A stretch of 64,000 nucleotides of DNA. It comes from Gymnogyps californianus. Its lineage: Eukaryota; Chordata; Aves; Accipitriformes; Cathartidae. The position numbers and the translations under genes were made by a program. Location: the NCBI RefSeq assembly GCF_018139145.2, contig NC_059486.1:5518001-5582000 (forward strand), read 5' to 3'. Below, piece after piece: positions 11,801 to 23,128 of the stretch (the stretch's first letter is position 1; the number at the start of each line of letters is the position of its first letter). The notes under the pieces were generated by a model. It was not told the origin of the DNA. It saw nothing but the letters and a program-made list of their open reading frames with translations, and did no database searches.

Positions 11801-14800
11801 TTTCAGGTCCTTTCCATCTCCCATATCGCATCTCCGTAACAGCCCAAATGTAATTAAAACCTGGCAGACGCTCTAAGCTCTCTGTATGGCTGGGCTTGTT
11901 AATTATCTCCTGGACCCATCTGACATGCTGCCAGAAAGCGGAAATCGCATTTCAGAAGAGAACAAGGGGGTCCTGCATCAGCTCTGTGAAAGCCAGAAGC
12001 CAAAGCCCAGGAGACTGCAAAAGCAGGAGGAGAATTCAGTTCCTGAATGTGGTCTCCATACACTGATTCCTCCCTGGTGTCCCAAATCCCCACTAGATTT
12101 TAGAAGTGCCTTCAAACTATTGCTGCTACACCCATGCTTTTTATGGGACCTTGAAGGCAGGAAGGGTACAAGCCAAGGGCACAGGTTCAGAGACAGAGAT
12201 TATAGTAAGATACTCCCACTAGCAGAGAGAGGGAAGTGGAGAATTCAGATCAGGTAAAAACAGCCTGGCTGGACAAAATTGGGTGCTGCTATCTCCAAAT
12301 GAAGCAGCTATTTCTTGCCTTCCTGCTATACTGGCAACATCCATTTTCTTGCAGTGGCCTCGGATGCCAACTCTGCAGGCGCCTTTTGCTGCAAACTGCA
12401 AACCAGCTCCTCTCCAGTCTTAAAAGAGGAAGCTCTGCTGTTTAATATTTAATCAAAATTACTTTGTGCCTTATGTAACACCTTGCAGCTGGGCCTGGCT
12501 GCCAGGCAGGGCCGCCCATTTTAGACCTATATTTCCCTCCATCGCACATTGTCTTGCTGCCCTCTCCCTGCTTGTGCTCACAGATGCTCTGTACCTGGCC
12601 AATACTTGGGGCCTGACCCCTCTGTGTGGGATTTGGGCTCACGGGGCCCAGAGCTCTTCCTCTGGCCACAGACCTGCTCTCTATGTTGTTAGTAAGTGAT
12701 GAGTGTGCAGCAGACAGTCCTCTGCTCTCCCCAGGCTGTGCAATCAGAGGGAACACCTCCAGTTTGACTCTCCAGTCTGGAGTTCAACTGGAGAAGAGGT
12801 TTGTTCTGCCGGCAAACAGGAGTGTGGGGGGAGAGGGTTGAGTTAAGTAATGGCAGGGAGGGATTTTTTCACTTGGAAAACCAGAATGAGGCTGGGTTTC
12901 AGCAAAAGGGAGCTTGGAAAGGAATGGAGACAGCCACCCTCTATAGAGCTCTGTCTCCGGCACTTCTTATCTTTAAGCCTCTCTCTTGGGAGAGGACAGG
13001 GATGAGGTCAGACCTGCTCTCTATATCCTGCATCTCCAGTGCTCTGCAGGATCCCATAGGGAAAATGTCATCTGACTGAGGGGGTCTGGAAAATGACTTG
13101 CTCAGCTCTGGTCCCTCGGTCTTGTTCTGTGCTGTGGTTCCCACCTGCAAACTGGCACTAGCAGTCCTGCCCTGTGATGAGCTGAGGATGAGAGCATTGA
13201 AACTCACAGTGCTCAGACTCAGTGGCAAAGTGGGGCTACAGGTATGAGAGGCAGATGGCCTGGAAATCATGGTATTAGGGATTTTATTCCTTAAGATACA
13301 CTGGGGATCTGCCTCTTAGTCAGAACGAAAGGTACGATGGAAATGTCAATTCCCATGGGGGATTTTAAGTTGCTGGCACATGCATCAAAGACTCTGAAAC
13401 TCTCAGAAAAGCCCAAGGCCATTCTCAGTGCTGCCAATTTTGCATTTCTTTTTATCCAATCCTGCATTTATTCCTGTGAAGCTAATGGGGCTGACATGAG
13501 CTCTTTTCTTAGTCACTTCTCTGTGACTTGTCTTCAGCAGTGGTGATCTGTGTCACAGGAACAGGCTTTGCTCAAAGAAAATGAGGAGAGAAGCGGTGGA
13601 TTTAAAAGAAGTAGGGATTGCTCTTATCTGGTTAGAAAAGCCAGTGAGTGTCAAGGAGAGAACAAGCGTGGGTGTCTGAATATGTTTGTAGTAGTGGAAA
13701 GCAGCTGCCATCCGGTAGCTGTCAGTGGCCAATGTGCTTTGAATTGGGTTCCCTGTGCGTGAGGCGCTGCACCATCTCAGGTCCCTCTCCTGGTCCTGGC
13801 AGAGAAGTGCGAGGTAAGTAAGGACAGTCACCTCTCTGCCAGCCACCCCAAAGTGGTTCCTACTGAATGAGGTGAACAGCTTGTGGTAGTGCCTCGTAAT
13901 GGGAGACCTTCCCCACAGGCAGGGAAGTTGTACTGGGATAGACAAGGACAAAGTGGGATGCAGAGCTGGGGGCCAGCTCAGCTCGGCACATGGGTGTGTG
14001 TATCTGCAAGGCTGCCAGCTTTGGCCATGCTCCTAGGGCCAAACACCCTGCAGGTCCTGCCGGGAGGGCTGTCTGCGCTGTGCAATCAGTGGGATTGATT
14101 TCAATGCAGTTGGGAGAGGTTGATGAACTGTAAGACTACATAAAAAGGAGTAAATAGCAAACCAGATCAAGGAGAGGGGTGTTGGTACTGATCCTGTGCT
14201 GTTTGGCTGAGGTTTTCTAAGAGACTGAGCAGCGGCTGCCATGCAGGTTTTCAGCCCTGCCTTTCTCTGAGAAGGGCAGTAGTGGCAGACTGGGATGGTG
14301 CTTGGCTGCAGCACAGCTCTTCCTGGCAGACCCCCCTCTGTGCCCATCCACACTGTCCCTGCCAGGCTGCTTACCACACTTGGGACTTCCTCCGGGGCAT
14401 GCCGTGCCGGTGCCATTTCGAGTGGGGGGTTAGGTGGTAAATCAGCTGCCTGCAGATCCTGTCTGAGGATTTCCAGGGGTCATATTCCTGAAAGCAAAGG
14501 GACAGCTTAGACTCTGCCTGCACCACAGCAGAACACGAGGCAGGGGGGAGGACAGAGGAAGATGGGAAAGGAACAGAGGTGGTAGTGGAGCCAGGGGCAT
14601 GTAAATAAGGGAGGAGATGAAGAGTAGAGGAAGAGAGGATGAAAGAGGAATGGTGAGAAGGCCCGAGATGCCTGTGCCACATGCCATCTCCTCCTGGGGT
14701 GGAGTAGGAGCTCTGCACTGCCAGGAAGGACCCCAGCCCAGCCAGCATGTTCCTGCCCAGAATGGGGCTACAATTTCACACCCTACTCAGGAGCAAGTGG

Positions 14801-17800
14801 AGCTCAGAAGAGGGGGTTATTTTCTAGAGCTGTGGCAGGACGCCTGGCTCCAGGCCAGGGAACACCCAGGAAGGCAGGGGTGCCTGACAATGCGAGAAGG
14901 GCTCTGTACAGAGACCCCCTACACCCTTTTCTTCAAAAGATCTCCACTTTCAAAAAAGCATGGGTGTCTGAGCTCCTCACTGCTGTATCCTCAGCAGCAC
15001 CTGTCCCCAGCTGTGCAGGCGAGCTGCCAACCTACTGTGTTACAGGACTATGCTAAATTTCTATCAATTACCTTGTTGCCATGCTTCCCAAACTCTAACT
15101 GCATACTGTCTTTGGCCTGACTATCTGTTACCTGATGTGTAAAGTTCAGCAGTCAGCACCCTTGCCCCATCCCTGATGTGCTGCTTGCTGGGAGAGATGT
15201 GCCCTGGGACATCCCTGCTCCTCCTGCAGCAGCATCCTGACTCTGTTCCCTCCCGTGCTCCAGCTGGGAGATGCCGGGACAGGGAACCAGCAAGTTCCCC
15301 ATACTCCATCTTACTTTCTTGCACTCCATTCTGCTCTTGGAGGTTTGAGTTTGCGAGCTTCCCAATGCCAGCAGTTCCCTCCAGCCCCTGCAGTAACTCA
15401 TCAGGAAAAGATGGCACCAAGATGGTTGCTACCTTCCTGGGTTTATTTTTGCATGTGTTCTCTATTGCCATGACTTTGAGCAGCACCTCTCTTCCTCTGG
15501 TGAAGCAGAATGGCAAATGGCAGCTGCTGAAGGCTGGGATTTCTGCCCCCTCTATCATATTTTCCAAATGCTGACAGACACCTGCGTTCCCATTCCTCAG
15601 CCCTCCAGCTGTGGTGCAACATGTGCATTTAGGGATTTGATAGGTAAACACATAGTAAAGCTGTCAGGGAATATGCTAATTTATTCTTTATTGCAAGCGG
15701 TTAAAGTGCTGTACTGTGGGCCAACAGCTGCACTGTGACTTTCCTAAGCAGTCACTGAATCAGCTGAACTCCCCAGGGATGCGCTGCCAGCATGTGGCCA
15801 TTCTGCTGTGCCAAGTGGAGAGGGATCCCAACCTCAGTGCTCAGCTGAGCTCCTCCTGATCCCTGTCCCAGCTCCCCTAGGAATCCCACAGGGACTGGCC
15901 CATGCCCTTGGGTTAGGTGCCTTGTTCTAGACTACTACTGCGCTGGCAAGGCTGCAACTGGCACCCTGCTGTCACCTACAAGAGCAAACCTTTCCAAGTG
16001 GGTGCACGTGCACACCAGGCGTCAGCACAGAAGCTGGCACAATGCTCTGCAAGTGTTTGTTGGCTCACAACTGAGAATTACCCTCCTGTTCCTTCCCATG
16101 TCCTCACTGATTTAATTTCCATTGACAGACTGGGAACTGCACTCAGCCTGCTTGCCTGTAATGCAGTTATACTCACCAGATGCTCAGCCAGGGTTGGAGA
16201 GGGGATGTGGTCTGCCGATGTTTGTGCTGGGAAGGGTGCTGGTGCTGTAGGGTACTGAGTCTCTCCAACCCCTTAATTAAACTCCTGTTGGCTTTGAGGG
16301 GCAGCTCAGGTGCTCAACACCTTCCTTAGGAATGGGAAAAATCTTATCTATATAATGGTACGTGTGTCAGTGCAGATACGCATGTGTATCTATAAGACAT
16401 GAAAATGGGGGGGGTATATGCAGGTATATAAAAATTGTAGTGTGTTATCTGCTAGGCACCTGGGTACTGGAGCAGGGTTATGTCCCCTCACACTGCCTCC
16501 CTGAAGGGCACTGCACAGCATGAGTTTGGAGATGGTCTGGTAGAACAGCTGGAGATGAGGTCAAGTGAAGTATGGTTAAGAGGTACTACTGCTGCAACCC
16601 ACCCCCTTCCTTTTTAGATGCTTATAAAATTTGCACAAAAATTACACTTGAAAAGAAGATTATTTTTTTTCAGGCTGCACTGCAGCCCAATGATAATGAT
16701 TAAACTTTGGCTAAATGTAGTTTGTCTATTGAGACCTGACTGGTTAATTGTTATCAGAGAGCCTCAGGAGATGGCAGAACAAGGTTAGAAATGCCACTGA
16801 TCTACACCAAGCATTCAATGTAGGGCACCACTGTTTGCGTTGAGCTGTGTGTACTTAATATCTCTCTTTGAATAAAGAAATTCACGCTATTGCTCTCCTT
16901 ATAAAGCAAACATGACACTTGCCAAGCCTGATGAGCAAATGGATGTATTGCAAATCCAAGGGTTTGTGGTGGTAAAGGGTAATAGAAGTAGATGCTGGTG
17001 TTGCAGTGGCACTGTGGTATCTGTGATGTTTGTCTGCACTCAGCCTTGCCTTTCTTTGTCTCTGCTCTCCTCATTCTCTGAAGGAAAGTGCTGGGATACT
17101 GTGCACGTAACACATTTGCTTCTTGAACTCTGAGTTGCAATATATTTCTACAGCACTGTTCTTTACTCAGAGATCTGGGAGGTTATAGGAGGGATGTAAT
17201 GCTAGGTTAGGGTAGTTACATATGGCAAAGGGCCTGGGAAGAGAGAGGTGGTTCTCCTCCTGCAGAGGCACCAGCCTGGGCAGAGATCTCTGTTCCCCTC
17301 TGCAGCCCTGTAAGCCCCCCATAAGCTAGCTGCTTTGAACCTCTGGGGCATACCAGTGAATATGGCACTAGCATCTGCCCCATATATTTTCATCTGGTCT
17401 GTACCCTGTCATCAAGTTTACTATTGGCACAAAAAGTAAATTCCTGATTTCTGTCCACATAACCGCCCCCTCCTTCAGTTGCATTCATGTTCTGAGGTAG
17501 TTTTAACTGATTTCTACAGAAACATGCACAACAATCAATATGCTACCACTCCAAGGGCATACACTGGCTGATTCTGAAGGATTGCAGAGCACGGCCCAGC
17601 ACCAGCCACCCCATTAGGGCTCTCTTTGCATCAGTGCTATGCCGCAAAGTATTCATGGAGCTGAGGGAAGGGTTCACCTTTTTGGGACACTGCAGATCTC
17701 TAGCAAGGCTCATCAGCAAGTCATGGGAGATGGGATCCACCAAGTTGAGGAAAGTCGCATTTTTGTAGAGCACTTCATTGAGGAACGTTCCTTCCAGTCC

Positions 17801-20800
17801 CAGGTCCTACAAGAAAAACAGTCAGATACATGGGCTTCCTTGGAGCTATAACCACAATGTGTTTTGAAACCAGAAAGTAAATCTGATAAGATGCCAGCTG
17901 GTTCCTCATTACTGGAAACTCTCCAACAAAGGTGAAGCAGCTGTGTCTGACCCAGCATTACTGTGATGGAGGATGTGGACAGCCAGCGAGCTGAATGAGA
18001 TGCAGTGTTAAATTGAGCTAGTCAGCCTAGGGACTGACCACCTTATTTCCACCTACCACAGGCAGGTGAGAGCGATATAATTTCCAGGCTGGCTGGAGCC
18101 CAGAGAGAATTAGCTCCAGAGAAACTCACAGTTTTGTCAGCCTCTATGTGTGAATCTGCTGAAGAAGCCGAGCAGGAAGGCTGGCTCTAAACCTGCTTCT
18201 CCAGTCTCAGCTTTTCTGGAAGAATCAAACCTTTCTCAGGTATTTAGATACTGCCATACACCCTGGTGGTGGCTGGCTGAGCAAAAGTCCTGCCCATCAG
18301 TGTGAGTTTAGCTGTGCTTTGAATTTCTCAGTAAGCGCTAAGCACTGGCAGTATTGTCTTTTGGTTGTAATGGTAAATTTATAGGTAGCTTTACACAACA
18401 GTCGTGCGGAGTCCTCTTCCCATCTTCCACAGCGTGAGCTAGGGGAACATCTGTGGTCCATGCAACTTACTTGCATGGACCTGGGTATGGGGCATCTTTG
18501 GACATGTTGGAAGAAACCTCAGCATCCTTGGGAACAAAAAGCCTTCCCAGGGGCCAGATGGGTGACACTGCAAAGAACCAAGCTGTTTCTTGCTAAGAGG
18601 AAAGCGAAGATCTAATAGATGACACAGTTATTACAATCAGGAGGTACCACAGAGCTGGGGGGGGGGGGGCGGGGGGGGAAGCATCTGGGAAAGAGAGATC
18701 ACATACTCACATGAAAATACCCTGAGGACAGAAAAAAATACCCCAGGAGTAGAAATGTAGAAGAAAAAAGCTCCCTAATAGGGATAGGGCTGGGTTTGAT
18801 TCAGTTGACAAGGAGGGCTCAGCTGAGGGGAGGAAACAAGTCCTATGCCCGTTCTGTATGCTGCTGCCAGGAGAAATGAATAAGCAAATGGGTGCCCCAT
18901 ATGTTCGTGCTGCTCCACTGAATGTGTGCTTCAGGCACCACCCAGTGAAAGATGCACTGAGAGCTCAAAAAAAAAAAAAAAAAACACCAAACAAAAAAAA
19001 AACAGAGAGAGGAAAAAAAAGCTGGGTGTACACACATACATCACCAGTAGGGATGGAGCCATAGCTGGCAGAGGTGTGGGATCTTAACCCTAAGCAGCAA
19101 TCAAAGCCAGTCCTGTATCTACTCTCTCCTGCTCTGGATATGCTTGGATCGAGCAGAGAGCACAATACCAAAGAGACCCTGGCTACGGATCTGGTGGAGG
19201 AAGGGAGAATAAATCAAATGCTTTACAGCCCCATCACTGTGTGTACACAGATGATACCCATAAGCAACCAAGGAACCCAAGCTGTGGATCAGTCCTGAAG
19301 GACAGCTAGCCACAGACACAGCTGGATGCGAGCCAGGAGTGTACCAAGGCATCATGTCAACGTCTCCCTTAACCATACGGCTTCAGGGAAATGGAGCCTC
19401 CTACGCCAAGTGTAATGTGCACAGATGAAGAAAGCTGCCAAGAGGATGGCATGGCTGGGCATGCAGCAGTGCATGTCAGAGCAGTAATTAAACTCCCCCA
19501 ATTGGAGCTATACCATTAAGATGAATCTGCATTCCCATTATAAATCCTGCCTGCGAGGGTTTTATAAATGATATAGCTGTAAATATTCACTTCACATTGA
19601 TAGTCCATAAATTCTTAGCCCAGGGGCATTTTCTGGTTCATCTTACTTATTCCCCCCCCCCCCCCCCCCCCCATTTCTTGGAAAATTTTGTACCACCTAA
19701 AGGATGGCTGCAGACAGCAGAATATTATAAGTCTTGCCAGTTCAGTTGGCTTAGTGCTGTTATCTTAAAAATGACACTTGGCCATTGTCTCGGCACAGGG
19801 AAATCGGATTGTACCAGACTTTTTGCTGGTGTAAGTCTAATGTCTCCCCTGGCTTCAGCTGAGCGTTGCTCACTTAGACCAGCAGGAAAGCTGGTCTGTC
19901 TCTTCAGGTGAGTATTTCTGCGACTGGTAAGATGTGCAATGGAGCTGTCCAAGTGTTCCTGTACAAAGCAAGTGTACATGAGTGTACACCTGTGGTTTGC
20001 TTTCTGTGCAGTCTTCTAAAATGCTGGGATCTTGCATCTCTGTTAGTGGATCTGCTTCTGCTTGGCTTGCTTGCTTTACTTTATTTCACCCTCTCGACAT
20101 CCTAGGAGCAGTCCACAGCCCTTTGGAGTCTGCAGACCACAGGTCACACAACAGTGGCAGATACAATTACATCCTGCGCGGTACATCTGCAGGGCTAGAC
20201 AAGGTCTGTGTCTGCTGGGAGCAGCATGCTGCCTTGCAGCAGGAGGCACGCACTGGGAGCCCATGTCCTCTGGTCTGGCTGAGCATGTCTGCTCACTTGA
20301 GGAGGCTGTGATTCCGGTCCCACCATTGCTCTGCCTTCTCTGGGGTGTTTGCACCCTGGCCCAAGGCACAGTGATGAGGTATAGTGTTAAATATTCTCAC
20401 TGTCCACTAGAGTGAACAAGGTATCTCTCTTTTTACAGGTAACAAACAGACCTTCACCTGGGACACATTAATCTGTGATTCCTGAGAGCGTGCTACTGCC
20501 AAGGTAAGCCAGTCTGTGTAAGGAAGGACATGCTGGGGACCAAGCTAAGGGCTGAATTTAGTTGAGGAGTGAGAGGAACTTGTAAAAGAAAAAAGGCTGA
20601 TCATAGTACTCTTTGAAGCTGACATTCCACATGTGAGGAGGACTGGTTCTGATTACGTGACCCCTGACTGGCTGACAGTTGTGTTTAGTTGCTGAAGGGT
20701 GTGGTACATATTAGTGGTGTAGCCCTCTGTCTCTGAAATCTCTGAGCACAAAACGAACCAGAGGCTTTGGTGTGGTGTTGGATGGGTTCCCATCTTACTT

Positions 20801-22940
20801 GGCAGAGGAAGGCTGTGTTGTGACTACAGGATGCATGTCCCACTGCTCTGTCATGAGCAGATGAACAGAGGGTCACTGTTTCGACATGGACAGGCAGAGA
20901 TGGGGACAAGGAATAACAAGGGGAACTGGAAAGGCAGTGGACAAAATGTAAGTGTTCAGGACATGGTAATTCTCAGCACAAATGTGGGGAAGCTGAGTGT
21001 TTACCTGATCCTGAAAGGAGCTGGCAGGCTGCATTGAAAGGAGGGCTTAGAAACAACCCTCCATTCCAGATGGCCCCGTGACTTAGCATTCAAACCCTGG
21101 CTGTTCACAGATGGACCTTCTGGAGACCTCCAAGGTCTGTGGACGATTTCAGTGCTTCAGTCTCAAGGAGAGGTGCCGAGCACTACAGAAAATGGCATTC
21201 TGTAGTTCTGGCCTCTGGCATACCCTACAAAAGTCTGTTCGTGTTACATCGCTACGTTCATGAAGTGAGTGGTTGCCTCTTTTTCTTCACAAGCTTCTTG
21301 TAATAGTGCCTCTCCAAAACTGCCTTTGAAATCTTATTCAACCCTTGTCTGCCATACTGGTGCACATATACAGGCTTTCTGCTGAAGGTTTATCTGTCTA
21401 CACGCATGGCAAGAAGAGTGTTTGTGGTGCTGCTAACAATCCTCATGTGAACACTAAGGCAGTGGACAGGAAAAGTAGAGATGTAATTTTTGGTCCTGTA
21501 AATTCTTGCTCATGAGTGTGCAACTTGCTGGTAGTCCGGGGCATTGACCACCACTGTTGGATGTGTTGTAAAACCCAGGATGTTCAGAGCAGAGACAGGG
21601 CTGTTAATGCAGCTCCCTGCAGCTGGTAGTATGGCTGTACAAGCCAGTCCGTGCTCCAACGTACTTGCACCCAAAGGTTACTTGCCACTATGGTGAGAAA
21701 CTCAGTATGTTCCCAAGATGAAGTAGGTCATTATCTAATGAAGCAACGTGATAAGCTAAGAACTGATGGTGTTTTATGTCCAAATCAGAGGGAGGATTTG
21801 TCTGCTGTGCTACTGATTGCAGAGTTGCCTGCAGTTTGGGGGAGCTGAGTTTGCCTGGAAAGTGATGGTAGCACTGAGTGATGGAGGAGATGGCTCTGTT
21901 CCAGCAGCAGGGCTCTGTCCTCAGCATCAGTTTGGCACCATGCTGTCTGCACACTGGCTTTTCTGTTCCAGAATGGCGGCAGACAGAAGCAAGCTCTCAC
22001 TGATACACTGACCTCTTTACTTCTCCTCTCAGCCTAGGTGGTCCCAGAGGTCCTCTCCAAAACCACTTTGGGTTCTCCCAAAGACAGATCTTGGCCAGCC
22101 TGGCTGGGTGGGCGTAATGGGATGTGGTGGCAGCGGGATGGCAGTGGCTTTTCTTTGGGGGGCATCGATCCTGAGCACACCCAGGGATTGGCATGGAGGG
22201 GTGTGGATGGGGACAGCTAAGGCTTGGACACCCCTTCTGCGTGCAGCACAGCCCTCCTCCCAGCCCCTCTCTCTCTGCCCCCACGCAGCCCGGCCAGGTG
22301 CCTCTCGCCCGGGCGGGGACACGGGGAGGTGGCAGGGAGCCAGGGCGGGTGTCGCCTCCCGCAGCCGCTTCTGCCTGCCGCGGCGGGGACCGAGCGAGGC
22401 GGCTCCCGCACCGCCGGCGCACGGAGCGGCGAAAGGCAGCACAAAGAGCGCGGCCCGCACCGCCGAGGGGGGCTGCAAACCCGCGCCGCCGAGGAGGGGG
22501 GCTTGTAAACGCCGGCTCCCTGCCCCACACCGCCGGCTGAGGGGGCACCGCAGACCCCGGCCCGGCCGGCACGGAGCGCGCCGCGCACAGCCCTTTGTTG
22601 CCTGCCCTGCCCGCCGCTCCGATCCTGCCCGCGCTGCCCCGGCGGTGGCGGCCCCGGGGCCCGACTCGCCCGCAGCATTTACCTTCCTAAGCAGCCTGAG
22701 GATGTGCACGGCGTGCTCCCGCTTGTGCTCCCGGATGGTGGCCTGGATCTCCCGCAGCCACCCCACCCGCCGCACGTAGGGCGCCGGCGAGGCTTTCCGC
22801 AGCACCCCGGGCAGCTTCTGCGGGTGGCGGAGCAGGGAGGAGAGGTGGAAGTCGCCCCGGCCGCCCTCCAGCCTGCCGGCGCAGGGCTCCTCGGTGCTCT
22901 CCTCCTCCAGGCTGCTCTGCCGGCTCAGCCGAGAGCCCAT
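2299..22940 (-). CDS. LRRC75B: LRRC75B, leucine-rich repeat-containing protein 75B (whole coding span, 4 exons, complete)
   Basis: Coding exons on the minus strand are 22940-22683, 17806-17678, 14487-14375 and 2821-2299. They give 340 codons plus a TGA stop, against about 315 residues in human as I recall it. All introns are GT-AG and phases agree (0, 0, 2). The protein has a basic N-terminal region, a conserved LRRC75 core (residues about 60-165, with VDPISHDLL, CRQLIYHLTPHSK), then leucine-rich repeats from about residue 182 to 275 (VDLSFTEL, LSLNGNRLTRAT, WVDLGNNVDV), and a low-complexity acidic tail. LRRC75B fits better than its paralogue LRRC75A because of WKSSD, LSGIPL, SLPTIYE-like and PQPLLVGLR signatures. 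There is no signal peptide or membrane segment, so it is probably intracellular. The mouse gene has been reported as a negative regulator of myogenic differentiation (recalled, not checked). Its neighbour GGT1 is divergent, as in human. Confidence 0.95.
2822..14374 (-). other. LRRC75B: LRRC75B intron 3 (11.6 kb)
   Basis: Non-coding by the gene model. It contains an isolated 211-codon antisense open frame (4582-5217) with no recognisable domain, a 14-base A run near 9608-9621, and a MIR-like remnant near 9455-9545. Nothing else could be assigned by eye. Short open frames on both strands show no family motifs. Confidence 0.8.
9455..9545 (+). repeat. MIR-like SINE remnant
   Basis: The order of short motifs resembles the MIR core: a TATCTCTAAAGCAGGAATGA-type segment, then TGCCTATTTACC, then a GTTGCATAAGGGTGA stretch like the GGGTTGTGAGGA of MIR. 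Divergence is high, so this is a pattern match from memory only. Confidence 0.35.
14375..14487 (-). CDS. LRRC75B: LRRC75B coding exon 3
   Basis: Encodes residues 130-166 and the first two bases of Cys167, from EYDPWKSSDRICRQLIYHL to RRKSQV. The acceptor AG is at 14489-14488 and the donor GT at 14374-14373. It is 113 nt long and ends in phase 2. The split TG|C codon restores the Cys-Leu-Lys that human LRRC75B also has at this junction, which supports the exon 3 to exon 4 join. Confidence 0.93.
14488..17677 (-). other. LRRC75B: LRRC75B intron 2 (3.2 kb)
   Basis: No additional gene was recognised. The AT-rich part around 16615-16770, with repeated ATGATTAA and TTAATTGTTA-type words, stands out from its GC-richer surroundings but has no assigned role. 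Confidence 0.75.
17678..17806 (-). CDS. LRRC75B: LRRC75B coding exon 2
   Basis: Encodes residues 87-129, from DLGLEGTFLNEVLYKNATFL to RDLQCPKK. The acceptor AG is at 17808-17807 after a T-rich tract, and the donor GT is at 17677-17676. It is 129 nt long with phase 0 at both ends. The segment closely matches the human block around VDPISHDLL and LARDLQCPKK and is the most conserved part of the family core. Confidence 0.93.
18657..18678. repeat. Interrupted poly-G run
   Basis: Thirteen G, one C and eight G in a row on the plus strand. In the LRRC75B pre-mRNA the same stretch is C-rich. Its length is likely to vary between individuals and between assemblies. Confidence 0.9.
18967..19020. repeat. 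A-rich low-complexity block
   Basis: An 18-base A run (18967-18984) is followed by further A runs interrupted by CACC, CAAAC and GAGAGAGG. No retroposon body or target-site duplication was recognised next to it. Confidence 0.85.
19652..19672. repeat. 21-base poly-C run
   Basis: An uninterrupted C run on the plus strand, which is G21 in the LRRC75B intron 1 transcript. Such a tract can form a G-quadruplex or i-motif, and its exact length is uncertain in most sequencing methods. Confidence 0.9.
22683..22940 (-). CDS. LRRC75B: LRRC75B coding exon 1
   Basis: Encodes residues 1-86, starting MGSRLSRQSS. This start was chosen because human LRRC75B and LRRC75A also begin MG followed by a basic stretch at this point, and because the ATG has a good context (G at -3 and G at +4). 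The exon ends with ILRLLRK at 22683, followed by the donor GT at 22682-22681, phase 0. The exon sits in a CpG island. Its frame stays open for 133 codons upstream of this ATG, which is expected in such GC-rich sequence. Residues 2-7 fit an N-myristoylation signal (Gly2, Ser6, Arg7). Confidence 0.93.
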
Positions 22941-23118
22941 GGCCGCACTCCGGCCGCGATGCCGCCGCGCCGCGCTTCGGACCGGGCGGGCACCGGGCTC
23001 TGGGCCGGGGGAGGCGGGGGGTCCGGGCCGCGCCGCCCCGCCGGCCGGCTCCGCCCCGGTTTCTCCTGCTCCCCGGCTGGTGGTTCCCGGCGCTCCCGGA
23101 GGAGCAACGCCCCAGGGG

Positions 23119-23128
23119 TATTTTATTT
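23119..23128 (-). promoter_or_regulatory. LRRC75B: TATA-like A/T element upstream of LRRC75B
   Basis: The minus strand reads AAATAAAATA, a lone A/T block in otherwise GC-rich sequence, about 180 bases upstream of the chosen start codon. If used as a TATA-like element, it would place the transcription start near 23090 and give a 5' UTR of about 150 bases. CpG-island promoters often lack a working TATA box, so this is tentative. Confidence 0.3.

Larger units (their letters stand above)
17807..22682 (-). other. LRRC75B: LRRC75B intron 1 (4.9 kb)
   Basis: No additional gene was recognised. It contains homopolymer tracts: an interrupted G run (18657-18678), an A-rich block (18967-19020), and a 21-base C run (19652-19672). 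The 5' end of the intron lies inside the CpG island. Confidence 0.75.

Noticed and set aside
18967..19020. A-rich block as the tail of a processed retroposon
   Set aside because: No gene-like body, CR1 or SINE sequence was recognised next to it on either strand, and no flanking duplication was seen.
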